A stretch of DNA of 64,000 nucleotides from Cornus controversa (GCA_026545225.1 CM048846.1:58656270-58720269), one strand, 5' to 3'. Numbered from the stretch's first letter, positions 23,742 to 36,705 are shown. Notes: generated by a model not told the origin, from the sequence alone. Translations and numbers: made by a program.

Positions 23742-24875
23742 TTGTGTATGCTAAGTAAACGGTCTTTGTCATTACCATTGCTTCCTTGTAATCCTGAACT
23801 TGAACGTATTCTTAGACATCATAGAGGAACCTTCAGGGAACTTATTTTTCATAGAGATTATAGGAGAGAAAATGATGCACGACCTCTGGTATTACCACCG
23901 CTACAACTACCACCTCTACCAGAGGTGGAAGTTCTTATGGACTATTATCTCCCATCTACGTATGCTTTGCCTTCATGCATTTTATTTCCAAATGTAGCGG
24001 CGAACCATTTTGAGATAAAGTCCTCCATAAGTAATTTTCTTTCTTATTTTTGTGGACTTCCTAACGAAGACCCCTACGAACATCTTGATGACTTCTTAGA
24101 AGTTTGTTCAACCCTCCGGTTGCAAAACTTCTCAGAAGATGATCTAAGGCTTCTTTTATTTTCGTTCTCTCTAAAGGATAAGGCCAAGTATTGGTTTCAT
24201 TCATTAGAACCCAACTCAATAACCTCTTGGATGCAAATGTAACAAGAGTTCCTCAAAAAGTACTTCCTTATTGGAAAGACAAGTGACATTCGGCGAGCAA
24301 TCACCGAATTCACTCAACATGAGGGGGAACTTTTCCATAAGACTTGGGAGAGAATGAAAGATCTTCTAAGAACATGTCCGCACCATGCCGTTCTAAAATG
24401 AAAATTGGTACAATGTTTCTATGAAAGATTAAGTGAACACCATAAACAAATGGTAGATTCTTCATGTGGAGGTACTTTCCTTCTGAAAAGTCCGAATGAG
24501 GCTTGGAGACTATTTGAGAACTTGAGTGACAATTCCTCTCAATGTTCCTCTACCTCTCATAGAGGTAAGACCACTACCACCATCACTCGTAAGGGTGAGG
24601 GTGTGTATGAGATAGGAAGAGATGATGAGATATCCATAAGAGTGGATGCTTTTACTCATAAACTCGACCAACTCATGTCGACTGGGCTGCCTCCTCCTAT
24701 TTCCTCTCCTCCCACTCAAAACCTTGAGGTATATTCGTTTTGCTCTAATCCTACTCACTACATGTGGGATTTTCCTCTAGCAGGGCAATCTCCCGATTAT
24801 GCTCAAGGGCAAACAAACGATGTGTTCTCTAAACCGGGGAATAATCCTTATTCCAATACATATAACCCGGGATAA
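23742..24875 (+). pseudogene. Athila gag (family C)
   Basis: The product opens with RSLSLPLLPCNPELERILRH, then has NHFEIKSSISNFLSYFCGLP and EDPYEHLDDFLEVCSTLRL, the Athila capsid signature (FELKSG..HLLP.F.G...EDPHKHLKEF). Near the C-terminus a degenerate zinc-knuckle-like stretch begins FCSNPTHYMWDF. The product packages element RNA. It is decayed. Confidence 0.8.
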
Positions 24876-25574
24876 AAAAATCACCTAAATTTCTCTTGGA
24901 GGCCTCAAGGCCAATTCCTAGGAAACCAAGGGCAAGGACCTTATAATCCTCAAGGCTAACAAGTTCCACCTCAATACCAGCCTAACACTCAACATTATCA
25001 TCCAAATTCTAACTACCAAGCTCCTCCACCACCTCCTCCTCAAAATCCCAATTTTGAGGAAAAAGAGTTGGCGACACTAGGCAACCTTGAGTTAAATACT
25101 CAATTGTTGCATTCCCACTCTCTAAACTAGAATCCCAAATGAGACAACTAGCAAATGCTTTGAATAGGAGAGAAGAGAGGAAATTACCAAGCCAACTGGT
25201 GGTAAATCCTAAAAATGCATATATAGTTGATGAGCCTTCCTCTTCATCATTGAATGTTCATTAAAAACAAGCTCAATCAATCACTACTTTAAGGAGTGGT
25301 AAACTCATCGACAATAAAGTCAAAGAAAAGAAAGATAAAGTCCATGAGCATTCGAAAAATCCAAATCTTTCTTACTCAAATCCAAATCTAGCTCTTGAAA
25401 TTCCAATTCCAAATGCTTCTCCTAAATATCTAAATTTTTCAAAAAAGAAAAGGAAAATGAAGTTCCTTATCATCTACTCCAAATCTTGAAACTTCATTTG
25501 AGCCTAAGGCTCCTTATCCTCAACACTTGAAAGAGCTTTCTTATTTCGGGAAGTAAGAAGAGAAGATACAAGGT

Positions 25575-26300
25575 ATGATAGAGATTTTTAAACTAGTCAA
25601 AATTAATCTCCCTCTCCTTGATGTTATAAGACAAATTTCCCCATATGCCAAAATCTTAAAGGACTCATGCACACAAAAACATAGATCTAGGAACCAAGTT
25701 CCTAAGAAAGTCCTCTTAATTGAGCAAGTGAGTTCAATATTCCAACATAACACCTCTCCCAAGTTCAAGGATTTGGGTGCCCCAACAACTTCTTGTGTTA
25801 TTGCTGACCGGGAATTTGAAAAGGCACTTCTTAACCTAGGAGCAAATCTTAACTTGCTACCTTACTCGGTTTACAAGTAATTAGGGTTGGGGGAACTCAA
25901 GACAACCACGGTTATGTTGTAACTTGCCAACCACTCGGTAAAGTAACCACGTGGTATCATTGAAGATGTTCTTATTAAAGTGGACAAAATTTTCTTTCCC
26001 GTGGACTTCATAGCCCTTAACACGGAACCCGTCCACAATCCTACTAGACATATTCCAATCATTCTTGGCCGCCCTTTCTTAGCTACGACTAACGTTTTTG
26101 TTAACTGCCGTACCGAGGTGATGGATATATCATTTGGGAATATGAAAGTCAGGTTGAACATCTTTAATGCTTCCCACACTCCTGATAATAAGAGCGAGTG
26201 CTTTCTCATTGATGTTGTGGATGAGCTTGAAGAAGAAGTGCTTCCTTTTATCTTATCTAAATATCCTTTAAAGGCGTGCCTTAGTCATTTGAATTGTGAC
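25575..26300 (+). pseudogene. Athila protease (family C)
   Basis: It includes FKLVKINLPLLDVIRQI and KFKDLGAPTTSCVI before the active-site region NLGANLNLLPYSVYK (the family has LGASVNLLPYSVY, replacing DTGA), then FFPVDFIALNTEP, HIPIILGRPFLATTN and VMDISFGNMKVRLNI. This is the retropepsin that processes Gag-Pol. Decayed. Confidence 0.75.
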
Positions 26301-26459
26301 AACTTTGATGTTGAGAAATCCATTCATGAAGTTAATTTAGTACTTGATGCCATTGTTGGAATGAACTTTCCTAAATGGAGGGCACCAATTGAGCCTCTTC
26401 CTACTCTTTTAAGTACTCCCCCAATTCCATCTTTAGTATCTCCACCCAAACTTGAGCTT

Positions 26460-27280
26460 AAACCATTACTGGCTATGCTTAAGTATGTTTTCCTAGGTTC
26501 TAGTGAGACTCTTCCAGCAATCATTGCTTCAAATCTAACAAATAACCAAGAGAGTGATCTAATGAATATGCTTAGAGGGCATAAGGGAGCTATATGGTGG
26601 AGCATTGCTGATCTTAAAAGCATAGATCCTTTTATTTGTATGCATCGCATATACTTGGAAGATGATGCAAAGACATTTAGAGAGGCTCAACATCAGCTTA
26701 ACCCGAATATGAAAGAAGTAGTAATGAAAAAGGTAGTGAAATTGCTAGATGCGGGTATTATTTACCCCATCTCAAATAGCAAGTGGGTAAGTCCCACGCA
26801 AGTGGTACCAAAGAAATTAGGCATCACTGTGCTTGAAAATGAAAAAGGCAAATTGGTTCCTCAACGCACCACTACTGGTTGGAGGGTGTGTATTGATTAT
26901 AGAAAACTAAATTATGCTACTAGGAAAGATCATTTCCCACTTTCATTTATCGATCAAATCCTAGAGAGGCTTGTGGGGCAAAGTTTTTATTACTTCAATG
27001 ACAAATATTTTGGCTATAATCAAGTAGACATTAACCCGCAAGACCAAGATAAAATCACCTTTACATGTCTATACAGAACGTTTGCATATAAACACATGCC
27101 CTTTGGGTTATGCAATGTACTAGCAACTTTTTAATGGTGTATGATGTCTATCTTTTCAGGCATGGTGAAAAATTTCTTAGAAATGTTCATGTCACTTTTC
27201 AGTCTTTGGACTTTCTTTCGATACTTGTCTCCAAAATCTTTCCCGTGTCCTTACACGGTATGAGACTAATCTAATTCTCA
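26460..27280 (+). pseudogene. Athila reverse transcriptase (family C)
   Basis: Seen in order: LKYVFLGSSETLPAIIAS, WSIADLKSIDPFICMHRI, SPTQVVPKKLGITVLENEK, TTTGWRVCIDYRKLNYATRK, DHFPLSFIDQILERLVGQSF and FAYKHMPFGLCNVLATF. These are reverse transcriptase blocks 1-4 of the Athila lineage. The catalytic FMDD block that should follow is not readable. The domain fades at about 27280, where third-ORF sequence begins. Confidence 0.8.
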
Positions 27281-27289
27281 CATCAAGTG

Positions 27290-28582
27290 TTCGAAAAAAT
27301 TCCTAAACCGTATTCTTGAGCTAAAAATGGCAAGAACCAATCTTCTGGCAAAACTGGAACGTGATGTCGCTTGGGGCAAGTGGGGAAAATAGGTTTCCAC
27401 CTCGAACATATAGTGGATGCAACCATTTTTGCTAACCTCCCCGACATCTAATGGTTGGTGGCAAGGATTAGAGAGCACCGTTTGCATGGGCTCTTCACAC
27501 TAACTAGCGAGATAGCCTATCCTCGGCTCGTACACACATTCTATATGAATATAAGTACAATTGCGACGAGCTGGGTGTTTTACACACTATTGTGGATGGC
27601 ACAGGGATTAATATGACGGTGTAAGACCTTGCCACCATTATAAGCTGCCCACATGAGCAACCGGCAAATTTACATGACGACCTTGAGTATTACCTGTTTG
27701 ATAATATCCCAGAACTGGGTCTCACAATTCAACACATGGTCAATACCATGTGTTAGGGGAATTCACAAACAACCATTGTAATTGCATATATAAATCATTG
27801 TGCCACCAATGCCTATGGTTCAATGACATAATCTTTCAGAAAAATGTGCACCCCTTGGGGCATTGGACAGAGAGACGGGGTGAATTTCTTAAGGCTTTGT
27901 ATGCCCTTCATCGAAGGTATTGGTTTTTCGCCCCGACAATCATTTGGGGGAAAATACATAAGGTTTAGGATCAAATAGTGGCTAAGTAGAGCCCTAAAGC
28001 AGATACATGGAAGCTACCTTTTTTTTACCTGGTGACAACCATTCTTGCTAAGACGGAATGAGATCACTCTAGGCCCAACTCCCACTTTCACTCAGAAGTA
28101 GTGGCTATGAGTGAAAGCTCACTTGATTCGATAACCTCGAGTTACCCTAGAGGTGGAGCCCGTTCAGTCGGATGATGAGGATGCCATGGATATGGATGTT
28201 CCTCTAGTGCTTGAGCAGGCAGAGGATACTGCTACTCACCTAGTTGAGGAACCCGAGTATGACTCGGATAAGGCTATCGATATGAGTCGTGAGCAGTATG
28301 ACTATTTGGCCACCGGCTATGAGTGAATGAACCCAAAGGTGGCATAACTGTAGAAAGATTTAGATTAGCATACTAGGGTTTCTCAGGAGTTATTTCAGTC
28401 TGTGAGGGCAGATGTCCGTACTTTATAGGAGGGCCAGTAGACCATTATCAGCGAGCTCTAAGCTTTACGAGAGAGCTAGGTTAAGGCCAATGAGACATAC
28501 CAGTGCCTCCTGGACTACTTATCTCGTCAGTCGACTCTTCTAGCTTTTACTTTAAGACCATCACCACCTCCAGCTCAAGATT
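27290..28582 (+). pseudogene. Athila post-pol third ORF (family C)
   Basis: It matches the third ORFs at 40461-41690 and 51740-52860: a segment with AYPRLVHTFYMNIS, a second with KNVHPLGHWTERRGEFLKAL and YWFFAPTIIWGKIHK, then an acidic part (SDDEDAMDMDVPLVLEQAED) and a MSREQYDYLA block. The first part resembles the plant domain catalogued as putative plant transposon protein (PF20167, Transposase_32). Function is unknown. It sits in the slot of env-like ORFs of Athila. Broken, and interrupted at its end by a TRIM. Confidence 0.6.
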
Positions 28583-29152
28583 TGTAATACCCCACTCCAA
28601 AACATGGTATGATATTATCCGCTTTGGGCCTGAGCCCGTACGATTTTGCTCTTAGGTTTTACCCCAAAAGGCCTCATACCATTTGAAGAGAACTTACTAC
28701 ATATAAGCATATCCCCCTCTCCACACCCAGGCGATGTGGGATTGAGCACCCTGTACCCTGTCAGTGTGGTAACTCAGCCCAGTGTCTGTCTTCGAACCCG
28801 CCCACTCACACCCATCCACAAGGGTTACTATAATCCACCCCCCTACGAGGCCCGACGTCCTCGTCGGCACACTTCCGGCTGGGTTCAGGCTCTGATACCA
28901 ACTGTAATACCCCGCTCCAACACATGGTATGATATTGTCCGCTTTGGGCTTGAGTCCGCACGGTTTTGCTCTTGGGTTTTACTCCAAAAGGCCTCATACC
29001 ATTTGAAGAGAACTTACTACATATAAGCACATCCCCCTCTCCACACCCAAGCGATGTGGGATTGAGCACCCTATACCCTGTCAGTGTGGTAGCTCAGCCC
29101 AGTGTCTGTCTTCGCACTCGCCCACTCACACCTGTCCACAAGGGTTACTACA
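28583..29152 (-). mobile_element. TRIM (terminal-repeat retrotransposon in miniature), looks whole
   Basis: On the minus strand: a 5' LTR (29152 to 28903), a primer site TTGGTATCAGAGCC (28901 to 28888) two bases later, about 50 bases of spacer ending in the purine run GTAGGGGGG, and a 3' LTR (28837 to 28583). LTRs start TG, end GGGGTATTACA and are around 93% alike by eye. Flanks AGATT (28578-28582) and GGATT (29153-29157) are a likely 5-bp target duplication with one change. It has no coding capacity and would depend on another element's proteins. It is not Cassandra, since no 5S rRNA-like sequence is seen. Confidence 0.8.
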
Positions 29153-30221
29153 GGATTAATTTAGGATTTTCATACTTTTAGTTGTTATTTCAGTTTTATT
29201 TTCTTTTATGCTTATGTGTTGTGGGCACCACCTCTTTGGTAGTATAACTTTACTTTTTCAGCATCTTTTGTATTCCATCAATTCAGTTCATTGTGTGATC
29301 AATTTAGTGAATTAATGGAATATTATTTTTATTTTTGTATTTGTGTTCCATTTAAATATTTTCATTACATTTTGATGGTCCGGTAAGCCCATGAACATGT
29401 TTTCCTAAGTTTTAATGTCAAAAATGATTTGCTAGAGCATTAGTGTCATTTGGCTTTAAATATATTTTGCTGGATTTAATTTCTTAATTTAATTGTCTTG
29501 TATTACTATATTTTTTTCATGTATCTCCACTAACCAAAATTGAAGGAGGAATATCATCATTTCTTCAAGGAAGGTTAAATTGGAAATTAGTGTAAGGGCA
29601 TGCTGGGAATATTATTACAAGAGGGTTTCTTACTTTACCAAAATAAAAACAAAAAGAAAAAAGAAAAGACTCTCATCTTATTCGGCACATATATATAGAG
29701 ATATTTAGAAGAGTATCTTTTGTGCATTATGTAAGGAAATTGAAAAAAAGAGAGAGGCTAAAAGTGAAAAGAAAAGAGGTGGTGTTTATATTGAGACATA
29801 CAAAATACTCTTTCAAGAAAATAGAGAAAAGGGGAAGAAGGAGCTGATAAAATGGGAAGATTATCAACCGCTAAGGATGCTCAAGCTCTTCTCCACCATC
29901 AAAATTTGTTGACGAACTCTTTATCAAATTTGATTTCAGTTCTTGGCTTCTTAAAATCTGAAGTACGGATCTCGGCTCTTCTCTAGATGTTCTCAATGGT
30001 AAAATCTTCTTGATCTATTCTTGATACACTCTCACAAGCGAGCATTCATATACACTAGTGCACAAATTTGGGTATGATCATGGTTGTGTTCCTACTATAC
30101 TCATAGCTACACGAATATGGATATATTTGGGTAAGATTTTCAATGATTGAATGTTAAGATTACTTTTCCCCAAATTTGATTTTTTAAAACTCATTTTTTT
30201 TATTTCTCTCTCTACGGTTAA
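29153..30221 (+). other. Athila 3' tail, then unassigned sequence
   Basis: To about 29600 the T-rich sequence parallels the non-coding tail after the third ORF of the family-A element (compare TATTCCATCAATTCAG, 29271, with 53180-53230). From 29600 to 30221 there is AT-rich sequence with ATATATATAGAGATA and GAGA-rich stretches like an LTR promoter and leader, but no family could be assigned. Confidence 0.4.
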
Positions 30222-31614
30222 TGATAAGAGTTGAATGTTAGACATTCTCATGCCTTTACTCATGTATTTTAATCCCATAGCGGCACATATTGTATAGTTT
30301 TTATGTGTTTTTATGTTTTTGATGATTTTAGGTTCAAACTCAAAATTCAGCGCAATTCGACTCCTTTATCAATTCAAGAATGCACTCCTATATCCTATTA
30401 TGCTTCATAGAAAGTTCATATCAGGGAATAGTGAATGGCGTGTCCAGACCAAAGTCAAAACGCTGAAGATTTTAAGGACTGCAAAAGAAGGCACTTCAAT
30501 CCATCGAAGTCAAAACTTTGATCCGTCAAAGTCCCTATTTCGATGCATCGCCCAATCCCGCAGAAGATATTTTTTTGCAGATATTTTCTTCACTTGCCAC
30601 TTGTCCAATTTTGCTTGGATAGAGCCTTAAATGGAATTTTGGTGATATTTTGAGCCTTAAATTAGATATATAGCTAGGAAATATGTAATAATAAATATAT
30701 CACAATTCTTGTAATAGAGAGCATATATAGAATTCTAGAGAGAGAAAGTGAAGTTCTAGAGAGGGAAAGCTTCAAAGAGGACTTTGTAAGGCCTTGAAGA
30801 CCATTTTATGTATGGGATTATCTCTGTCTATGGAGTGCTTCCAACCCACCAGATTAACTAATCTTTCTCTACGGTTTTGACAAACCCTAGTCTTGTAAAT
30901 ATGTTCTAACTTTAACGAATTGAGAATTTTTATGTATTTTTGTGTATATGTACCTTGCCTTAAGCCTTATGAGTAATATGAGGTTACAAATTCTTCATGT
31001 TCATGTGAGTAATTTTATCTTTCTTGTCTTAGAATGTTTATTTTCCCCACATGATCTTCAAACACTTGTAGTCCCACAAGGACTACATGTGATGGCTTGG
31101 TACTAGTTTTCACTTTAACATGCATAGCTAGACTTGCATAGTCCATGCTAAGAGATGGTAAATTAGCTACACTTAGTTAATTAGGTATTTAGGTAAGTAG
31201 GTAGGTAGGAAATTTACACGTATCGAAGATGGATTATAGTATTTTAGGGTGCATATATCCTCTTAATGATAACATTATAGGCCACAAGCCATTTGCACCA
31301 CTTAGTACACAATTGCATGAATTCCTCCAATTTATTAGAAGTATGGCATACTATGAGGTTAATGGTGAAGTCTCAACCCTAGTCCTTTACTCTTCTCTCA
31401 AAATTCATGTTTTAATTATCTTTTATGCTTTTAAAGTAGAGTAAGAAAATAACCAACACTCGGGGTTGTGATTTAAACGAGAATCAACCCTCAACCTTTA
31501 GCGAATTATTCCTACGTAGTCTCTGTGGGATAAACACCCTCAACTCAAAGCCATATCCTTAAAGGATTCATTCTATTGTGAGTGGTAATATAAATTGCAA
31601 AGCATCGCCTTACA
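30222..31614 (+). repeat. 5' LTR, Athila family A
   Basis: It starts TGATAAGAGTTGAATGTTAGAC and ends CGCCTTACA. A CGATGCATCG-type cluster lies at 30493-30552 and a TATA-like CATATATAG at 30723. Leader text GAATTCTAGAGAGAGAAAG follows. Confidence 0.8.
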
Positions 31615-31622
31615 ATAATTTT

Positions 31623-31640
31623 TGGCGCCGTTGCCGGGGA
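31623..31640 (+). other. Primer binding site, Asp-tRNA type
   Basis: TGGCGCCGTTGCCGGGGA, a perfect match to the complement of the plant tRNA-Asp 3' end, eight bases after the LTR. Confidence 0.9.
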
Positions 31641-31883
31641 CTACGATTGAATCGCTAAATTGGAGGATTGAATCGAGTTTAAATTTTAACTTAACTCATT
31701 ATTTACATTCTTTAATTTTAATTATTTTTATCTTTATTTTTGAAGTGTTTTATTGTAGGTACTTATCTAATTAAGGCATCAAGACTTAAGCTTGGATCCT
31801 TTTTGAGTAGAGTACCCAACTTTATTGCACTTGAGTGTTTACATTTTTGTTTTTGCGTATAATTTAGGTTTCGTTTCATTCAT

Positions 31884-33715
31884 ATGCAAGGTAGGAGATC
31901 GTTGTCATTACCTTTGTTACCGTGTGATCCTGAACTTGAAAGAACTCTTAGACATCATAGTAGCGTTCCTAGGGTCCCTATATTGTTTAGAAAACATAGG
32001 AGAGAAACCATTGCAAATAATGATAATCCAAATGTTCAACAAAATCCCATTTTACCACACCCACCTAGCAGTGAGATTCTTCAAGATTTTTATATTCTAT
32101 CTACCTATGCATCACCTTCTTGTATTCATTTTTTGAATACAGGGAGGAATAATTTTGAAATGAAATCCTCAACAATTAATCTTCTCAATTGTTTTCATGG
32201 GCTTCCTAACCAAGATCCTTATAAACATATTGATGAATTTTTAGAAGTGTGTTCGACTTTACAGTTGAATGCACAAGCAGAAGACAACTTAATACTTCGT
32301 CTTTTCCCTTTCTCACTTAAGGATAAAGCCAAACAATGGTTTAACTCCTTAGTGCCAAATTCCATTAACTCTTGGGCAGAAATGCAACGAGAGTTTCTAA
32401 AGAAATACTTTCCAATGGGAAAGACTAATGATGCATGGAGAGCCATCATCGGTTTCTCTCAAGGGGAAGGAAAAGCTTTTCATGAAACTTGGGAAAGGAT
32501 GAAGGACCTTTTGAGGTCATGCCCACACCATGTTATTCTCAAATGGCAATTGGTGCAAGGATTTTACGATGGTTTAGGAGAGCCCCACAAACAAATGGTT
32601 GATGCTAGTTGTGGAGGTACATTCTTTCTAAAAAGTCCCAATAAAGCATGGATACTCTTTGAGAACTTGAGTGAACATTCATCTCTTCATTCTTTTAATG
32701 AAAGGAAGAATAAGTTAGTTGCTCCTCTTAACGCCAAAACTGAAAGCATCTTTGAAATGTGTAAGGAGCAAGCAACAGATAGGAAGATAGAGGCCCTATA
32801 AAAGAAACTAAATCAAGTCATGTTAGCCAGGTCTTCTTCTTTTTCTTATTCCTCTGCTCCTATTATTCCAAATCCTACTCTTCATCCTACATATGATGTG
32901 TGTTTCTTTTGCTCTAGTCCTTCTCATTATATAAAGGATTGTCCTCATGCGGGGCAATACCCAGAATTCTCACAAGAGCAAATAAATGTACTTTATTCTT
33001 AGCTAGATCAAGGATCATATCAAAACTCTTATAATCCCAGATGGAGAGATCAAAACCAATTCCAATATGGGAACCAAGGTCAATATCAAGGACCTCGGGG
33101 AGCACATGGACAACAAATTCAATCTCAATTCCAACCTAGACCTTATCAACCAAGTCCAAATTTGAGTTTCTACTACACTCCCAATCAACCACCTCCTCGA
33201 AACCCAGTTTTGAGAAAAAGGATTTGGTTGCTTTAGGTAATATTGAAAGCAATACCCAAAAGATCAATGCCTACTCACAATCTATTGCAAAGATAGAGTC
33301 CCAATTGGGACAGCTAGCTAATGCAATAAATTATCGAGAAGGTGGAGAATTGCCTAGCCAAACAGTGGCGAATCCTAATGGAGTACAAGTAATTGATGAT
33401 GTTTCTCATTCATTTAAGTTTAATCAAGAACAAGCTCAATCAATTACTACTTTAAGGAGTGGCAGAGTGTTAGAAAATTTAGTTGATAAAATAAGGGAGA
33501 AAGAATGTGAGCATCCGATGAATCCAAAGATTCTTATAAATCCAAATAATTGTCCTATAAATTCAAAAGAAGCTTCTAGTAATCCAAAAGACAAGGGAAA
33601 GGAAAATGAAGCTAAATTCTTGTCAATTCCAGTTCTAATACGAGAGGCTTCATATGAACCTCGAGTCCCCTCTCCTCAAAGATTAAGGGAACCTTCTCAA
33701 TTTGGGAAGCAATGA
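31884..33715 (+). pseudogene. Athila gag (family A)
   Basis: The opening frame (31884-32801, 305 codons) starts MQGRRSLSLPLLPCDPELER and contains NFEMKSSTINLLNCFHGLP, EDPYKH-type text (QDPYKHIDEFLEVCST), LKDKAKQWF and EFLKKYFPMGKTND: the Athila capsid domain. Further on are a CX2C-type zinc-knuckle remnant (VCFFCSSPSHYIKDCPHAGQ) at about 32900 and a linker with AKIESQLGQLANAI. The start 12 codons before the conserved DPE motif matches the family-B gag. Broken. Confidence 0.85.
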
Positions 33716-34684
33716 GAGAAATTGCAAGACATGATAGAAATCTTTAAATGAGTTAAAATTAATCTTCCTCTCCTAGATGTTATAAAATAAATTCCCTCCT
33801 ATGCTAAATTTTTAAAGGACTTATGCACTCAAAAGCATAAATCTAGGAACCACATTCCTAAGAAAGTCCAATTGACTAAGCAGGTAAGTTCAATTCTTCA
33901 AAGTAACACCCCTCTAAAATTCAAGAATCTAGGTGTCCCAACAATCTCTTGTGTCATTGGTGACCATGAATTCGAGAGGGCCCTCTTTGATTTGGGAGCA
34001 AATGTTAACTTACTTTCTTACTCAGTTTATTAAAAATTAGAGCTAGGAGAGCTTAAGCCAACCACAGTCGTGTTGCAACTTGCCGACCGTTCGGTAAGGT
34101 AACCACGTAGAATAATTGAGGATGTTCTAATCAAAGTGGACAAATTATATTTCCTGGTGGACTTCATAGTTCTTGACACCGAACCTCTCCAAGATCCCAC
34201 AAAGCATATTTCGATCATTTTAGCTCGTCCATTCTTGGATACCGCTAACGCTTGCGTTAATTATCGTACCGGGGTGATGGACATCACCTTCGGGAATATG
34301 ACTGTTAGGTTAAATATCTTCAATGCATCCCACCACACCTCCAATGATGAAAGTGACTGCTTTTGTTTCGATGTCGTGGATGAACTTGTGGACGAGATGC
34401 TTCCCCAAATCTTGTCAAAGGACCCTTTAAAGGTGTGTCTAAGTCAATTCAACTTTGAAGACTTTAACATTGAGCAATCAATTAAAGATGTTAATACAAT
34501 GCTTAATGCCACAGTCATAAATAACTTTCCCATGTGGATGGCACCATTTGAGCCTCTTCCTACTCTTTCAAGTACTCCTCCAATTCCATCCCTTGTGTCT
34601 CCCCCTCAACTTGGGCTTAAGACTTTAATGTCTAATCTCAAGTATGCTTTTCTGGCCCAAGTGACACTCTACTGGTCATTATAC
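33593..34684 (+). repeat. 1.09-kb direct repeat, copy 1 (gag end plus protease)
   Basis: Nearly identical (about 97% by eye) and colinear with 43658-44748. It spans the end of gag and the protease. Both copies share the same decay, so the duplication happened after the element had begun to decay. At its right end it passes into family-B LTR sequence. Confidence 0.85.
33740..34684 (+). pseudogene. Athila protease (family A), copy 1
   Basis: Motifs: IDLGAN-type active site (DLGANVNLLS), YFLVDFIVLDTEPLQDP, HISIILARPFLDTANACVN, GVMDITFGNMTVRLNIFNAS. It closes with EPLPTLSSTPPIPSLVSPP, the linker to reverse transcriptase. Broken. Confidence 0.8.
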
Positions 34685-35174
34685 AATGGTAATCACTGAA
34701 TATATCATTAAAAGTTTTGATGGATTATGCCTAGAGAAAATGAACCATACTGCACCCTAGATTAGAGTAGTTAGACAGATGGCCCATGCCAATCGAAGAT
34801 AGTCCATGACTTAGCCTTAATCATATGTTATATTCTTGACAGATGAAGGCGAGCTTGTAGCCACCGACACCACTTATGCATGATCTAATTCCCCACAGTT
34901 AATTCAATTGGCCATTGATTGTGGAGTTATTGGTGTAGTCAAATACCCTAGATTTCTCTCATATTATCTTCTCTTTCTATTTACTTTACTTTTAATTAGT
35001 TTAAAAATCAGAATTCTTTTCTCTTAAATTTAATTAGAATTAATTCCGTATTCTAACTCATCAGACCATAATTCTTGAGGTTCGACACCCCTTTCGATAG
35101 CCCTATTCTGCAAGAAATTCGTTCTATTGCGAAGTGTGGTAATTATAATTTGAGACGCACTCACACACGAATCA
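34684..35174 (+). repeat. Athila family-B LTR, 3' piece
   Basis: About 94% alike by eye to 47195-47703 of the solo LTR; ends ACGAATCA. Confidence 0.85.
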
Positions 35175-35179
35175 ATTTT

Positions 35180-35197
35180 TTGCGCCGTTGCCGGGGA
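35180..35197 (+). other. Primer binding site, Asp-tRNA type
   Basis: TTGCGCCGTTGCCGGGGA, one change from the perfect form, five bases after the LTR end. Confidence 0.85.
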
Positions 35198-35321
35198 TTA
35201 TCTATTTGATTGATTGGATTTTACAGAATTAATTTTAATTGGATTTTTAGTTTAGGAAATTTTTTTATATTTTGTTTTTATTTTTGTTTTTGTTTTCTTT
35301 TCAGGTGTTTTTGGCTAATAT

Positions 35322-36705
35322 ATGCAAGGTCGTCGTTCTGTAGCTGATCCTTTGATACCTCTTGATCCTGAGCCTGAACGTACTTTTAGAGAACAGAGGA
35401 ACATCCCTGTTGATACCATTGTGCAAGAGGAAGAATTAATTGAAGACATGGAGGAAGAAAGGAATGACAATCTTATTCCTAATGCTGCTGGAGAAAGGGC
35501 TAGATTGCTTAGGGACTACTATGTTCCTGAGACATACACCTCACCAGCGGGTTTTCAACTGTCCAATGTGACAACACAGAATTATGAGATCAAGTCCAGC
35601 ATTATTCAAATGCTACCATCATATTTTGAGCTGACTCAAGAAGACCCTTACAAGCATCTAGATGAATTCATTGAAGTATGCTCAACTACCAAAATCCACA
35701 ACTTCTCTGAAGATACTTTCAGAATGAGACTTTTTACATTCTCCCTGAAAGATAAAGCAAAGTATTAGGGCAGGTTCTATCACGACTTGGACTCAGATGT
35801 AACATGAGTTTCTCAAGAAGTATTTTTCGATAGGGAAGACCAATCAGTTCAGACGTGCTATCACTGATTTCTCCCAACATGAGGGGGAATAATTTTATGA
35901 GACATGGGAAAGATTCAAGGACCTTCTTAGGAAGTGTCCTCATCATCAAGTTCCTAAGTGGCAACTAGTGCAGAGTTTTTATGAAGGGCTAACAGAAGCC
36001 AACAGATAGATAGTTGATGCATCTTGTGGAGGTACTTTTATGTTGAAGAGTGAAGAAGAGGCATGAACCTTATTTGAAAATCTTAGTGACAACTCTCTAC
36101 AATATGTGTCCTCTACTCGTTCTAGTAGACCTGCCAGTACAAGGAAGACTGATGGGATTTTTGAGGTTGGTGCTTCAAAAGCTATGCCAACCGATATTGA
36201 TTTAATTGCACAGAAGGTAGCAGCAATTATGGCTGCCAATCAAACTCCTTTTACTTTAAATTCTTCATTGCTAGGCCCTTGTGAATTTTGCTCGAGTCCT
36301 ATGCATAATGTGAGCAATTGTCCTTCAATGGGGAAATTTTATGATGTTCAACATGAGCAAGTCCAAGCTACATTCACTGGACCAATGAATCCTCCACGAG
36401 GTAATACTTACAATCCTACATGGAAGAATCATCCTAGTTTTTCTTACAGTAACCAAGGGGCAGCAATGCAACCATCATATCAACCTAGGAATTTTGTACC
36501 TCAACAGCAATATCAAATACAAAGTCCTATGGCACAGAGAATTTCTGCTATTGAAGACAAGCTAACACTTACCTTATCAAAGTTTGATAAACTTGATTCT
36601 CTGATAGAGATAGTGCAAGCTACTGCAACAATAGTGCAATCTACAGTTCAGCTAGTGCACTCTCACTCTCAATCCATTGCCAAACTGGAATCTCAGTTTG
36701 GATAG
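35322..36705 (+). pseudogene. Athila gag (family B)
   Basis: It starts MQGRRSVADPLIPLDPEPER, followed by an acidic stretch (EEELIEDMEEERND) and the capsid signature NYEIKSSIIQMLPSYFELTQ, EDPYKHLDEFIEVCST and FSLKDKAKY. Later come a zinc-knuckle CEFCSSPMHNVSNCPSMG (36282-36335) and a linker ending HSQSIAKLESQFG. Broken. Confidence 0.85.

Larger units (their letters stand above)
22310..29600 (+). mobile_element. Athila element, family C, with TRIM in its tail
   Basis: Order on the plus strand: LTR, Asp-tRNA primer site, gag, protease, reverse transcriptase, a third ORF, then the 3' non-coding tail (29153 to about 29600) after a TRIM insertion. No integrase block and no 3' LTR were recognised. 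The element is broken in many places and looks older than the TRIM it holds. Confidence 0.7.

Noticed and set aside
28583-29152. Cassandra TRIM
   Set aside because: No 5S rRNA-like box was found in its LTRs.
28646-29181. Frames of 71-126 residues in two similar copies
   Set aside because: They are the two LTRs of the TRIM; the repetition is structural.
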